This document shows positions 1 through 10,043 of a DNA stretch of 64,000 nucleotides, one piece after another. Below the pieces are notes generated by a model, which did not search any database, was not told the origin of the DNA, and saw nothing but the letters and a program-made list of their open reading frames with translations. Position 1 is the first letter of the stretch. Each line of letters begins with the position of its first letter. Both the position numbers and the translations under genes were made by a program. The DNA is from Neocallimastix lanati (nom. inval.) (Eukaryota; Neocallimastigomycota; Neocallimastigomycetes; Neocallimastigales; Neocallimastigaceae), in NCBI GenBank assembly GCA_016946835.1, contig JACVTC010000097.1, forward strand, positions 251,001 to 315,000, written 5' to 3'.

Positions 1-220
1 AAAATATAATAAAATAAGAGGTGAAGTAGTATAAAAAATTAAAGTATTAATAAAAATAAAATAAATTTAAATAAATAGTGAAGTGGAATTAAAGAGTAAA
101 GTATTAATAAAAATAAAATAAAATAATACAATAAATAGTTTAAATATAAAAATAAATAACAGATTAAATAAAATAAAATAAGTAGTTGAAATATAAAATA
201 CAGATTGAATAAACAAAATG
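1..220 (+). repeat. Dispersed AT-rich repeat units linked to (AAAAT)n
   Basis: About four degenerate units of 45-60 bp occur here. Each has a purine-rich core (such as GTTGAAATATAAAATACAG at 184-202, followed by ATTGAAT) running into AAAAT-type repeats. The same core recurs at 12193, 48483 and 62092 on this strand and, reverse-complemented, at 35578 and 61590. This is seen by eye in a low-complexity background, so exact unit borders are uncertain. Confidence 0.45.
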
Positions 221-435
221 AAAATATGATTATTTATTTAAATTTAACTTTACATATCAATAGAACAAAAAGAGGGAATTAAAAATAGTTTATATTATAA
301 TAGAAGTAATATTATTTTATTGTTTGTTAATTTTGCTTTATTGACTTTGAAAAAAAAAGAAAAGAATAAAAAATTATATAAAAATAATAATAGTGTAAGT
401 GAAAATGCATGATTATAATAATTTGTAGATTTAAA

Positions 436-529
<94 letters not shown>

Positions 530-1079
530 TTGCTTGTTTGTTTTTAATTTATTGAAAAAGATAAAATTGCTTCATATAAAAAAAAAAAAATTCAAAATAT
601 AATTTATATTATTTTTTATTTTTTAAACAATATATATATATATTTCATAATATTTTTCACACTTGTATATATATTTTAATATTTTTATTTTAATCATTTT
701 ATTTGTATATATTTAATCAATGTTTAAAAAAATATATGAATAAATGATTTGTTTTATCAGTTAATTAAATATATATTTTATGCAAATATTATTTGTAAAA
801 AAGTTTAATGATTTATAAATGTATATAATTTCTTTAGTCATTATTTTTTTATAATTTGGAATTTTTATTATTATTATCATAGATGATTTAAAAAATTCAA
901 TAAAATATTTAAAATTTTATTCAATTTAAAATATACATAAAACAATTTAAAATAATGAATTATTTCATAACTTTTTAAATGAAGCTTAATATTTATATAT
1001 TAAATAATAAATAATAGATAACTAATATATATTATTATTTTTGAATTGTCAATTGGAGAAGTAATAACTTTAAAATTAG
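221..1079. other. AT-rich non-coding stretch with (ATT)n microsatellite
   Basis: I see no gene. A pure (ATT)n run of about 31 copies occupies 436-529. The remainder is A/T runs and short TA repeats. Confidence 0.6.
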
Positions 1080-1100
1080 TTAAACAAATGGTTTTTTTTT

Positions 1101-1140
<40 letters not shown>

Positions 1141-1186
1141 TAGAGAAAACTTTATTTAATTTATAATAATTAAATTAAACAAATGG
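1080..1186 (-). mobile_element. Tiny LINE-tail insertion with 12-bp target duplication
   Basis: The 12-mer TTAAACAAATGG occurs at 1080-1091 and again at 1175-1186. Between the copies lies a poly(T) run of about 45 nt followed by a short segment containing AACTTTATTTAATTTATAA. The same segment follows the poly(T) at 22740, the 3' end of a LINE fragment on the minus strand. The arrangement of target duplication, poly(A) tail and LINE 3' end is what target-primed reverse transcription leaves, here with only about 40 nt of unique sequence copied. Confidence 0.7.
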
Positions 1187-2079
1187 TAAAATTTATTATA
1201 TTATATGTATATGAATATTTAATATAGAGGTCTATATTTTTCTACTTATTACAAATATATATTCTTAAATAAATAATAAAAATTTTGAGAAAATTATCCA
1301 AATTTCATATATATATATGAATTTTAATTTTTCTTTACACCTCAGTTATATTTATTTATAATATTCATATAAAAATATACCAAATACTTATAATACTACG
1401 ACTTACATACTAAATATAAGTTTATAGAAAACTTCATATTAATATTATTTCTATTCTAAATTAATTATATTGTATAAATAATTGTACTATATTTATTAAA
1501 TTCATTTATATTAAATAATAATTATATTTGATTAAATATTTAATCAAAGTATAAAACCATGATTAAAAAATAAATTTTATTATACATTTTTCCAGTCTAA
1601 AATGATATAAAAAATGTTTTTTTTTTTTTTCTTTTTTTTTTTTTTTGATAAATAATTAATAGCATAATAATATTAGCATTGATGCTTATAATAATGAATA
1701 TATATATTAAACTACTAAATATTATTTTTATTAATAAATAATTAATAATAAATAATAATAAAAAAAAAATAATAAATAATAAATAATAAATAATAATAAT
1801 AAAATATAATAATAGAATATAATTTATAATAGATTATTTTTAATTTTGTCATTTAATTCATAAATACCATGAAAAAATAAATACTTGCAACATAAATTTG
1901 AATAATAATTAAAAAGTAGTAAGAAATATATAATAAATAATATATAAATATAAAAAAAAAGAAAAAAAAAAAAAAAATTTCTTTTTTTTTTTTTTTTTTA
2001 TTCTTTATAAATATTATTCTACTACTACTCCCCCCATTTTTTAAATAAAAATATATAAAAATCAAATTAAAATTTTATC
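1187..2079. other. AT-rich non-coding stretch
   Basis: I see no gene here. It contains poly(T) at 1617-1645, TAA/ATA repeats around 1725-1800 and an A-run/T-run pair around 1950-2000. The sequence next to the tRNA 3' end on the minus strand contains T-runs that can serve as a Pol III terminator. Confidence 0.55.
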
Positions 2080-2151
2080 TGGAGATATCGGGGATCGAAC
2101 CCGAGGCTTCTTGCATGCAAAGCAAGCACTCTACCACTGAGTTATATCCCC
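2080..2151 (-). tRNA. tRNA-Ala (anticodon TGC)
   Basis: On the minus strand this 72-nt segment folds into a complete cloverleaf. The acceptor GGGGATA pairs with TATCTCC and includes a G3:U70 wobble, the classical alanine identity element; the discriminator base is A. The anticodon arm is CTTGC-TTTGCAT-GCAAG with anticodon TGC. The T arm carries GGTTCGATCCC (B box) and the D arm TAACTCAGTGG (A box). CCA is not encoded, as expected in eukaryotes, and no intron is present. T-runs follow the 3' end. Two LTR retrotransposons lie directly upstream of its 5' end, about 12-15 bp away, and transcribed divergently from it. Confidence 0.96.
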
Positions 2152-2166
2152 AGATGTTGCAAAAAT

Positions 2167-2693
2167 TGATAAAGAATAGAATAATAATGATATTTTTAAT
2201 TAAATTTTTAATAATTTATTATATAAAAATATATTATTATATTCTTTACTATTAATAATTTTCTTATATTCTATATTAATAATTTTTATATTAATTATAT
2301 TTTATTATTTTAAATATTAAATTTATGTAATTAATTAATTTATATGATTGGTTTTAATAATGTAATTAAATAATATAAAATATGTATTATCCATATTATT
2401 TTATGAAGGGGGCCTTTCTGAGGAAAGAAATAGTAAAAATAGTAGTAATAATGAAATAGTAATAATAATTGAAAGGTTTCCCATATTGTTATAATAATAA
2501 ATATTAATATTAATAAAGTTATTTTTAACAATAAAATAATTATATAATTTATAAATAATAAATATTTTTAATAATAATTCTTTAAATAAAATTTATAATG
2601 TGTAATAATAAATTCTTTTAGTGTAATTTAATAGTTATTTAATTTATCTATTTATTTAATGTTCACACTCCTTTTCTAATATGAACCTCAACA
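2167..2693 (+). repeat. Left LTR of element 1
   Basis: This is the 5' LTR, identical by eye to 4647-5173. It contains a small hairpin around CTTTC-TGAG-GAAAG (near 2414) and the GC-richest stretch GAAGGGGGCC. Confidence 0.93.
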
Positions 2694-2700
2694 TAAAAAT

Positions 2701-2718
2701 TGGTGGAGATATCGGGGA
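2701..2718 (+). other. Primer-binding site for tRNA-Ala(TGC)
   Basis: TGGTGGAGATATCGGGGA is an 18-nt complement of the mature 3' end of tRNA-Ala. TGG complements the post-transcriptionally added CCA, and the next 15 nt equal the plus-strand sequence at 2080-2094 of the adjacent tRNA gene. Because CCA is not in the gene, this cannot be a simple copy of genomic tDNA; it reflects reverse-transcription priming. Confidence 0.92.
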
Positions 2719-2935
2719 GTGTGAAAACATTGATGAATAGATAAGAAAAATAATAGAATATAATATAATATAAAATTAAATGATCATAATAATAATACAA
2801 AGAAAATTATAAATTTAATTATAAAATTTTAGTAATAATTTAAGTAAAAAATAATATATATAAATTTAAAATTGAATTGTTAAAAATTGAATTATTTTAA
2901 AATGAATTCAATTTAATAATTATATTTTTTTTTAG

Positions 2936-3201
2936 TTAGGTGGTCGAAGAGTATTTCGAGCCTAACAAATAAATTTTTAATTTTTAAATAAAATCCTTAG
3001 GTGGTCAGCCAGAGAGTGTTGAGCCTGAAGGTAAGTATAATAATTTTTTTTAAATCCTTAAGTGTCGGACAGAGAGTGCCGAACTTGAAGGAATAAATAT
3101 ATAAAAATTATTTCAAATAAACTTTCTTGGGTGTCGAAAAAGGATTTTCGAACTTGAAGAAAGTTAACAATATATTGGTTTACTGCGGTAGTTCCAATAT
3201 A
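2936..3201 (+). other. Array of five hairpins in the element 1 leader
   Basis: Consecutive stem-loops lie at 2936-2965 (TTAGG/CCTAA and TCGAA/TTCGA), 2995-3031 (CCTTAGG with CCTGAAGG), 3056-3091 (CCTT, AAGT and TCGG pairing with CCGA, ACTT and AAGG), 3122-3163 (CTTTCTT and TCGAAAA with TTTTCGA and AAGAAAG) and 3171-3201 (TATATTGG/CCAATATA, inner ACT/AGT). The first four share a plan: an outer stem ending in CCTT or similar, a GTG bulge, an inner TCG/CGA stem. They are spaced 36-66 nt apart. Covariation between units (AAGT/ACTT versus TTAGG/CCTAA) supports RNA structure. A packaging or dimerisation role is inference. Confidence 0.8.
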
Positions 3202-4245
3202 ATAAACATTGAATAATTTTAAAATTTTAATTTAAAATAATTTATATTTAGTTTATAATATAAAATTAATACTTAAAATATTACAAATTTTGAAGAAATT
3301 ATAGAAAAAAAAAATAATTTACAATATATTTTTAAGAAATAATAATATTTATTATATTATTTAGTGTTTATATAATTACATTAATTGAAAATTTATTAGA
3401 ACATAATAAATTTTATATTTTTTTTTTATGATCAATAATTAGAATTCCAGTTGTGGAATTTAATAAATTATATAATTACATTAAGCATTTTAAGAATTAA
3501 ACAAAATATGAGAAGAACAAGTTCCAGATGTTATCTTAAACGAAGAATTATTAATGCAAAGCATAACTGAATTGAAAGATAAAATAAGTGAATTAAAAAA
3601 GTGAATTAAAGAAAAATATTTTTGAAGAATATAATATTATTCAAATTATAGAAAAATAAAAAGAGAAAATTATTTTTGAAGAAGATAATTTTATTCAAAT
3701 TACAAAAAAAAAGAAGAAAATATTAGTAAGAAAAATCCCTATAAAGATAACATAAATATTCTTAATTCAGGAAGAGAACAATTCAATAATTGAAAAAGGA
3801 AAATATTAAAAAAGAAACAATTCTTCACAATCCAAGAAAATTAATAAATTAAATTGTGAAATTGAATCTTTGAAACTTGGTAAAAGTAGTAATTTAAAAA
3901 AATAATTAAAAATAAAAAAAAAAAAAATAATAATAAAAATAAATTAGTGATATTTTAAATGGAAATTTCAATTAGTTTCATAAATTGAATTATTAAAGTT
4001 TAAACATAATGTTAAAATCACTGATTTAGAGAATTCATTATAACCTTCAAAATATGTTATATAATAATTTTAAATTAATGGAATAAGAAATTATTATATG
4101 AATAAATAAAAAAAAAAAAAAAATTAAAAAGGATTAGTATCTAAATGAAAGAAGAAAAAGAAGTTTCAAAGTTCATTGTTGAAGTAACACGCGAAGATAT
4201 AGAATCTAACGAAGAATATAACAAGAATTGAAAGAAAGAATATGA

Positions 4246-4293
<48 letters not shown>

Positions 4294-4521
4294 TTTTGGT
4301 ACAATCCAAGTTGATCCTGAAATTTTTGGAACTTTTAAAAATTATTATGAAGAATTTTTAATATATGGTAATATATAAATTAAATTATTTAATTTAAATA
4401 TTTCAATTAATACATATATTAAAATATATTTTAAAATATATAAAAATTTTTAAATTTAAGAAATAATGATAATATTATATATAAAAAAAAAAAATTTATA
4501 TTTTTATTTAGTTATATAGTT

Positions 4522-4578
<57 letters not shown>

Positions 4579-4608
4579 TATTTAGTTAATAATATAAGAA
4601 AATTTGCC
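3202..4608 (+). pseudogene. Decayed interior of element 1
   Basis: Short lysine/glutamate-rich reading stretches, for example around 3510-3600 and 4145-4230, are broken by frequent stop codons. Homopolymer runs of A interrupt them at 4247-4289 and 4527-4576. I recognise no retroelement domain. It may be a worn gag-like region or never have coded. Confidence 0.4.
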
Positions 4609-4627
4609 TTTGCTATAGTATAGCAAA
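4609..4627. other. Perfect palindrome before the right LTR
   Basis: TTTGCTATA-G-TATAGCAAA is a 9-bp inverted repeat around one base, 19 nt before the right LTR. It is followed by a short G-run (GCGGGGG, 4635-4641), the only candidate for a polypurine plus-strand primer, though not a classical one. Confidence 0.6.
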
Positions 4628-4646
4628 AGTTTTAGCGGGGGCATCA

Positions 4647-5173
4647 TGATAAAGAATAGAATAATAATGATATTTTTAATTAAATTTTTAATAATTTATT
4701 ATATAAAAATATATTATTATATTCTTTACTATTAATAATTTTCTTATATTCTATATTAATAATTTTTATATTAATTATATTTTATTATTTTAAATATTAA
4801 ATTTATGTAATTAATTAATTTATATGATTGGTTTTAATAATGTAATTAAATAATATAAAATATGTATTATCCATATTATTTTATGAAGGGGGCCTTTCTG
4901 AGGAAAGAAATAGTAAAAATAGTAGTAATAATGAAATAGTAATAATAATTGAAAGGTTTCCCATATTGTTATAATAATAAATATTAATATTAATAAAGTT
5001 ATTTTTAACAATAAAATAATTATATAATTTATAAATAATAAATATTTTTAATAATAATTCTTTAAATAAAATTTATAATGTGTAATAATAAATTCTTTTA
5101 GTGTAATTTAATAGTTATTTAATTTATCTATTTATTTAATGTTCACACTCCTTTTCTAATATGAACCTCAACA
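4647..5173 (+). repeat. Right LTR of element 1
   Basis: This repeat is identical by eye to 2167-2693. Its last bases abut the first base of element 2 with only three A between. Confidence 0.93.
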
Positions 5174-5176
5174 AAA

Positions 5177-6216
5177 TGATAAATAACAAAATTATTAAAT
5201 TAAAATAAATAATAAAAAAACAAATTCTGTCTAACTTAACCCAAAAATTAATCCATTCTAAACAAAAAATTAAATCCATATTTAAGAAAAATTAATTAAA
5301 TAAAAATAATTAAAATAAAATAATAATAATTTAATTAATCATTAATAATTTTAATTAAAAACTAAAATAAATTAATAAATAATATTTTTCTAAAACAACA
5401 AATAAACAAAATAATAAACAAATTTAATAAATTATAAATAACAAATAAACAAACTTATAAACATCTCAAAATTAAAATTAACTAGTTAAATAATTTTTTA
5501 AGTTACTTTTATTTAAAATAATGATTATTTTATTTATTTTATAACTCAACTTTTATAAACAAATTGTAATTAAAATAACATTTTAAAACTCATCTTTATC
5601 AACATTTTAATTGTAAATATTGTTTAATTTAATAATAAATTATTCTTTATTTCTCTTTTATTAATTTTATTATTTTTAATGTAAATAGTTTAAAATCAAA
5701 GAAAAATATAAAAACATGTAAATATTTCTTATAAATTATTCTTTATTATTAATTATTTAATAAATTATTATAAATATTTTATTAGTTTTAATAATCAAAA
5801 GTATGATTATTAATTATTTAATAAATTATTATAGATATTTTATTAGTTTTTAATAATCAATTTTTTTTATGATTATTAATTATTTTGATAAATTATTATA
5901 TATTTTATTAGTTATTAATAATCAATTTTATTATTAAAATTTAAAATAAATTAGTATAAATAATAAATATTTCATTTTATTATTTTATTAGTTTTTAACA
6001 ATTATTTTATTAATTTAAACAAAATTAATTATTAAATAAATAAAGATTAATATTAAAATAAAAATAAATTTTTTTTAATAAAACATTTTTGTGTTTAATA
6101 ATAAAACATATTTATTTTTTTTAAATTCCTTAAATCAATTTTTATTCAGTATTTATCCTTTTATTCACTTCTGCAAAATTTAATTTTTGTAGATTAAGAA
6201 TATTAGGTATAAATCA
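5177..6216 (+). repeat. Left LTR of element 2 (1040 bp)
   Basis: It starts TGATAAATAAC and ends GGTATAAATCA. It contains three tandem copies of a unit of roughly 56-60 bp (about 5748-5925) built on ATTATTAATTATTTAATAAA; the right LTR has four. Confidence 0.92.
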
Positions 6217-6217
6217 A

Positions 6218-6229
6218 TGGTGGAGAATC
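6218..6229 (+). other. Probable primer-binding site of element 2
   Basis: TGGTGGAGAATC begins one base after the left LTR. The first nine bases match the complement of the tRNA-Ala 3' end (TGG plus TGGAGA); the following bases do not. Either a different tRNA primes this element or the site has diverged. Confidence 0.5.
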
Positions 6230-6516
6230 CTCTTGTTGCCCCGGTGGTAAGTAAAATTTTTTTAGTTTAATATTAGAATAAGCCTAGTTATTCAATGGTA
6301 ATATTAAACAATAATTAATACAATAAATTAGTCTAGTTTTAGAATAACTCTAAATTATTCATAGTAATAGACTCAAATAGATTTATCTAAATAATATGCA
6401 AATAAAATATTATAGCAATAAATTATTATAAATTAAAGTTATTAATATAAATTAATCAACAAATAATATACGTTAAATAAACTGCAAATTAAATTAAATT
6501 TATCTTTAATAATTAA

Positions 6517-6551
<35 letters not shown>

Positions 6552-6660
6552 TTTTAAAGATAATTAAATAGTATTCATATTATTCAATTTAATTAAATAA
6601 TAAAGTATATATTATAAGTAATAAATAATAATAATAATAAAATTTATTAGTAAAATTTTA

Positions 6661-6703
<43 letters not shown>

Positions 6704-6733
6704 ATTAGAAAAATTTTAATATAAAAAAATTTT

Positions 6734-6769
<36 letters not shown>

Positions 6770-7227
6770 AAAATAAAAATAAAAATAAAATATAACGGAA
6801 GAACTTTAAGAAGTTCTATTATAAAATTATTATTTATTTTTCAAAAAAGAATATTGTTGCTTTAGAAGCAATAATATAAGTAAAATAATAAGTGGTTTCC
6901 GTGATTAGTTTATTCTTTCACAGTCGGCGCGCTGGGAAGCTCTGAACTATTCTACAAACGTATAAACGTGTAGGAGAATCACTGGTACGAGTAGTACATG
7001 ACGCCTGAGCAAGTGGGCAAGCTGGCTACGAGTATACTACCTACTTATTACTTATATTATTGGAAAATCGTAATTAATATTCTTTTGAGAATTATTAATA
7101 ATAAATATTTATAATTTAACTTTTTATTCTTCTTTAAATATTCAAATAATAAAAATTTATAAATACCATTATACTACTTAACCTTTTATTTTTTTTAATA
7201 TTTTCTAGGATATTATTGTATAAAATA

Positions 7228-7271
<44 letters not shown>

Positions 7272-7683
7272 AATAAATAAATATATAATAAAAAAAAATA
7301 ATAAAATTAGAAAACAATAAAATTTAAATTAAGGAAAACAAATAAAGAAAAGAAGTATTTTTTTTAGTTGGAGGAACTGCTTCTGTTCTCTTGATTGATT
7401 GATACTTATAGTAGGAATCTCTTACCCTTAATACTAGTGTATTATTGCAGTAAGAGCTAACGGACTGTAGAATAAGAATCAATACGGGGGAGTAGGCGCT
7501 GATTATAAGTAGAGATCTACGTTAGGTGTAGACGTAGTGTAAAACTCCTATAATCAGTGGGACCAAACGTCGTATTATTCTACAACCGTACTATAAGGAC
7601 GGGAAATCATTCAAGATAAACTAAAGATAATAAGAATTAATAATTTTAGAAATATTACTACTGCTACTAATAATAATAATTAA

Positions 7684-7743
<60 letters not shown>
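6230..7743 (+). other. Structured leader of element 2 with terminal poly(A)
   Basis: AT-rich DNA here is broken by two GC-richer islands (about 6790-7060 and 7370-7620) rich in inverted repeats. Hairpins: AGAACTT/AAGTTCT (6800-6817), TTGCTT/AAGCAA (6857-6871) and CTACA/TGTAG (6952-6973). A nested three-level fold pairs 7466-7475 with 7575-7584 (TGTAGAATAA/TTATTCTACA), 7499-7507 with 7549-7557 (CTGATTATA/TATAATCAG) and 7517-7522 with 7532-7537 (CTACGT/ACGTAG). A run of 59 A (7685-7743) leads straight into the Gag start codon. Packaging or translation-initiation roles are inference. Confidence 0.7.
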
Positions 7744-7747
<4 letters not shown>

Positions 7748-8676
7748 AAACAACTACCAAAGCTATTACTTTTAGTAGATTACCAATATTAGGTGAAGAA
7801 AAAGTCCAATATGAAGAATGGAAATTCGCCTTTGAAAATTGGTGTCGAAAATATAAAATTGAAAACGAAGAAAAGAATGAATATTTAATTGCTGTAACTA
7901 CAGATAAAGCAAGAACTATTGTTATAAATTCTTTAAATAAAGCACAAGCTGACTCTTATGAAATAATCTTAGAAAACTTAAAGAAAAGATTTAAACCTTG
8001 TACGCCAAAGAATGTAAAATTTTTGGAAATATCAACATTAACCATTAAGAAAGGTGAAAAAGTTTCCGACTTCGATACAAAATTCTTACAACTCTTAAAT
8101 CAATTACAATTAGATGGAAAGGATTATATTAGTACTTCATACTACATAAATGCATTTAGAAACTGGTCTAAAATGTATGAGTATTTGTTAGAATCAGAAC
8201 CTACTAAATTAAGTGATGCAATGGAAATAACTTCAAAAAAGGAAAAAATGCTTAAACTTCTTGAAGACAATAAACCAAAATCTAAAACTCAATTCTCAAA
8301 TGTAAAGAAGAATCTAAATAACACTAATAATAACAATAATAAAAATACTAATTTTAGATCTTTTAATACTAATTATTACAATAAAATTCCTTTTATCTCT
8401 AATACTAGGACTAATGAAAATTCCAGTTATAATAATAAATTTAGAAACAATAACTATAACAACAATTTTACTACAAATAGAAATTTTTACAACCCTGTAG
8501 AATTCAACAAAGGAGTCGAACAGAGAAGAGCAACTTTAAAAGGTTCTCAATTCACTGATAAAGAACTAGATGATATAACAAAAAAATTATCCGATTTAAA
8601 AATCAACCTATGCATAAATTGTCAGCGTATTGGTCACATTGTTGAAGAATGTCCAGAATTAAACCATTTAAATTAG
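7744..8676 (+). CDS. Gag capsid/nucleocapsid polyprotein of element 2
   Basis: This intact 310-residue ORF starts directly after a 59-nt A-run. Residues 1-180 form a helix-rich capsid-like region resembling Ty3/gypsy retrotransposon Gag (motifs such as WKFAFENWC and the KKRFKP segment). Residues about 190-250 are an Asn-rich low-complexity linker. Near the C-terminus CINCQRIGHIVEEC is a CX2CX4HX4C zinc knuckle, the RNA-binding nucleocapsid motif. Gag would assemble cytoplasmic virus-like particles and package element RNA. The last codons overlap the Pol frame and contain a TTTAAAT slippery site just before the TAG stop. No internal stop or frameshift is seen, so Gag may still be functional and could act in trans. 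Confidence 0.9.
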
Positions 8677-10043
8677 TTATCGGGAGTACGCAATCTCCCG
8701 AGATAAATAAAATTGCAACAAACAACTATGATCAAGAATATACTATAGAATATGAAGGAAACAATAATTATATGATTAATGCAGCCCAACAGAGAAAATC
8801 ACTAAGTAAGAATGTATTGGATAAAAATAAAATATCATCAAGTAATAAATCTATAGTAAAACCTTCCATTCTAAATCAACCAAATATAAAAGCTGTTAAA
8901 CAACAGAAGAAAGCCATTAGAGATAAAAGAAGAAGAGAAATTACAAATGATATAGAAGACATGGATTTATCTAATAATAATATTACGCATGAAAAATCTA
9001 ATAATAATAGTGAAAGTGTTCGTGCAACTAATTTTGACAAACCCCAACCCAATACTCCTAATGAAAATAATTATCAAGATAATAATTCAAATACTATACC
9101 AGAAAAAGTTAAAACAAAAGGTAAGCGAAACATGACCGAAATACAAATGTTAAAACCTGAAGATAAATTCAATATTCTAGAAGAAGCCAATAATTTATAT
9201 CCTAAAATAAGCCTAACACAATTATTATCAGCATGTCCATCTATAAGAAAAGATCTAGAGCAAGGTTGTAAACCACGAGTTGAGAAAATACTTTATACTA
9301 TTCAAAATTTAAATATTCCTATATTATATGGAAAAATAGGAAACAAATCAGTCAAAATACTTTTCGACACAGGTGCAAATGTTAACATCATAACTAAAAA
9401 TTCACTTGAAGAACTAGAAAATGTAATCATTAATAATTGTGACCTTTCTGAAACTATTACAATTGCCGATGGTACAATATTCCATACTAATTCTTATATA
9501 AATTTAAAATTAACTATAAATAATAACTTAACAGTGAATGAAAAATTTTATATAATAGATTATACAAATCCATTCTTTAATATTATATTAGGAAGAGGTA
9601 TACAAAAGAAGTACAGACTCTACATTGATCCAGATGATGATTGCTTATATCAAAAAACAAAAAAAGGAATTAAAAGAATAACTGAAATATATAATAACCA
9701 TACTTCTTTAAAGACGCCTATGTGTAATGCAATAATAATAGAAAAGAATAAAGGTATCGGAAGTACTCTTTTGCAAAAGGAGGAAGACAAATTAGAACAC
9801 CCAACTTGTTGTTTAAGTAGGACATTGTCAATCAACAATAACAAACCAATAAAATTTATAACTGATTATAAGCCACTTTTAGGTTTGCTCAAGAAAAATA
9901 TTCCTAACAACAATAGACATGCTCGTTGGATAGAAGAATTCAATAAATACAAAACCAACCTAGTTTATCAAAAAAGAAAAAGAAATCTTTTCGATGATGC
10001 ACTTTCAAGACTATCATCAAAAGACTCTGAAACAACACTTTAG
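8649..10043 (+). CDS. Truncated Pol of element 2: protease and RNase H remnant
   Basis: The frame lies -1 relative to Gag, and translation presumably enters at the frameshift site rather than at the ATG at 8649. The N-terminal 180 residues are Asn/Lys-rich. The retroviral-type aspartic protease shows the catalytic FDTGAN motif (D240, numbered from the ATG), a flap-like region and ILGRG near residue 316. After about residue 355 the sequence jumps straight to Ty3/gypsy RNase H signatures: GIGSTLLQ, SRTLS, ITDYKPLL, RHARWIEEF and DALSRL. The whole reverse transcriptase (no YxDD) is missing, and so is the RNase H segment carrying the catalytic Glu; the first catalytic Asp also appears replaced. 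The ORF stays open across these deletions. The protease may work; the polymerase cannot. Confidence 0.85.
   Translation: MSRIKPFKLVIGSTQSPEINKIATNNYDQEYTIEYEGNNNYMINAAQQRKSLSKNVLDKNKISSSNKSIVKPSILNQPNIKAVKQQKKAIRDKRRREITNDIEDMDLSNNNITHEKSNNNSESVRATNFDKPQPNTPNENNYQDNNSNTIPEKVKTKGKRNMTEIQMLKPEDKFNILEEANNLYPKISLTQLLSACPSIRKDLEQGCKPRVEKILYTIQNLNIPILYGKIGNKSVKILFDTGANVNIITKNSLEELENVIINNCDLSETITIADGTIFHTNSYINLKLTINNNLTVNEKFYIIDYTNPFFNIILGRGIQKKYRLYIDPDDDCLYQKTKKGIKRITEIYNNHTSLKTPMCNAIIIEKNKGIGSTLLQKEEDKLEHPTCCLSRTLSINNNKPIKFITDYKPLLGLLKKNIPNNNRHARWIEEFNKYKTNLVYQKRKRNLFDDALSRLSSKDSETTL
8667..8701 (+). promoter_or_regulatory. -1 programmed ribosomal frameshift signal
   Basis: The heptamer T TTA AAT (8667-8673) is in the X XXY YYZ phase relative to Gag and is followed at once by the Gag stop TAG (8674-8676). 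Six nucleotides later begins a stem, TCGGGAG (8680-8686) pairing with CTCCCGA (8695-8701) around an 8-nt loop. This GC-rich hairpin stands out in AT-rich DNA. Slipping back one base moves ribosomes into the Pol frame, which is open through this point. Confidence 0.85.

Larger units (their letters stand above)
2167..5173 (+). mobile_element. LTR retrotransposon 1, non-autonomous, identical LTRs
   Basis: This 3007-bp element is bounded by two 527-bp direct repeats (2167-2693 and 4647-5173), both starting TGATAAAG and ending CTCAACA, so TG...CA ends are present. I found no difference between the copies. The 4-bp sequence AAAT flanks it (2163-2166 and 5174-5177). A primer-binding site lies 7 nt after the left LTR. 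The interior carries five hairpins, then decayed coding-like sequence and long A-runs. No protease, reverse transcriptase or integrase motif is visible, so mobilisation would need proteins from another element. Identical LTRs imply recent insertion. Superfamily cannot be assigned from the sequence. Confidence 0.9.

Noticed and set aside
2340-2531. 63-codon minus-strand frame, identical copy at 4820-5011
   Set aside because: Lies inside the duplicated LTR; identity comes from the LTRs, composition is AT-driven and no domain is seen.
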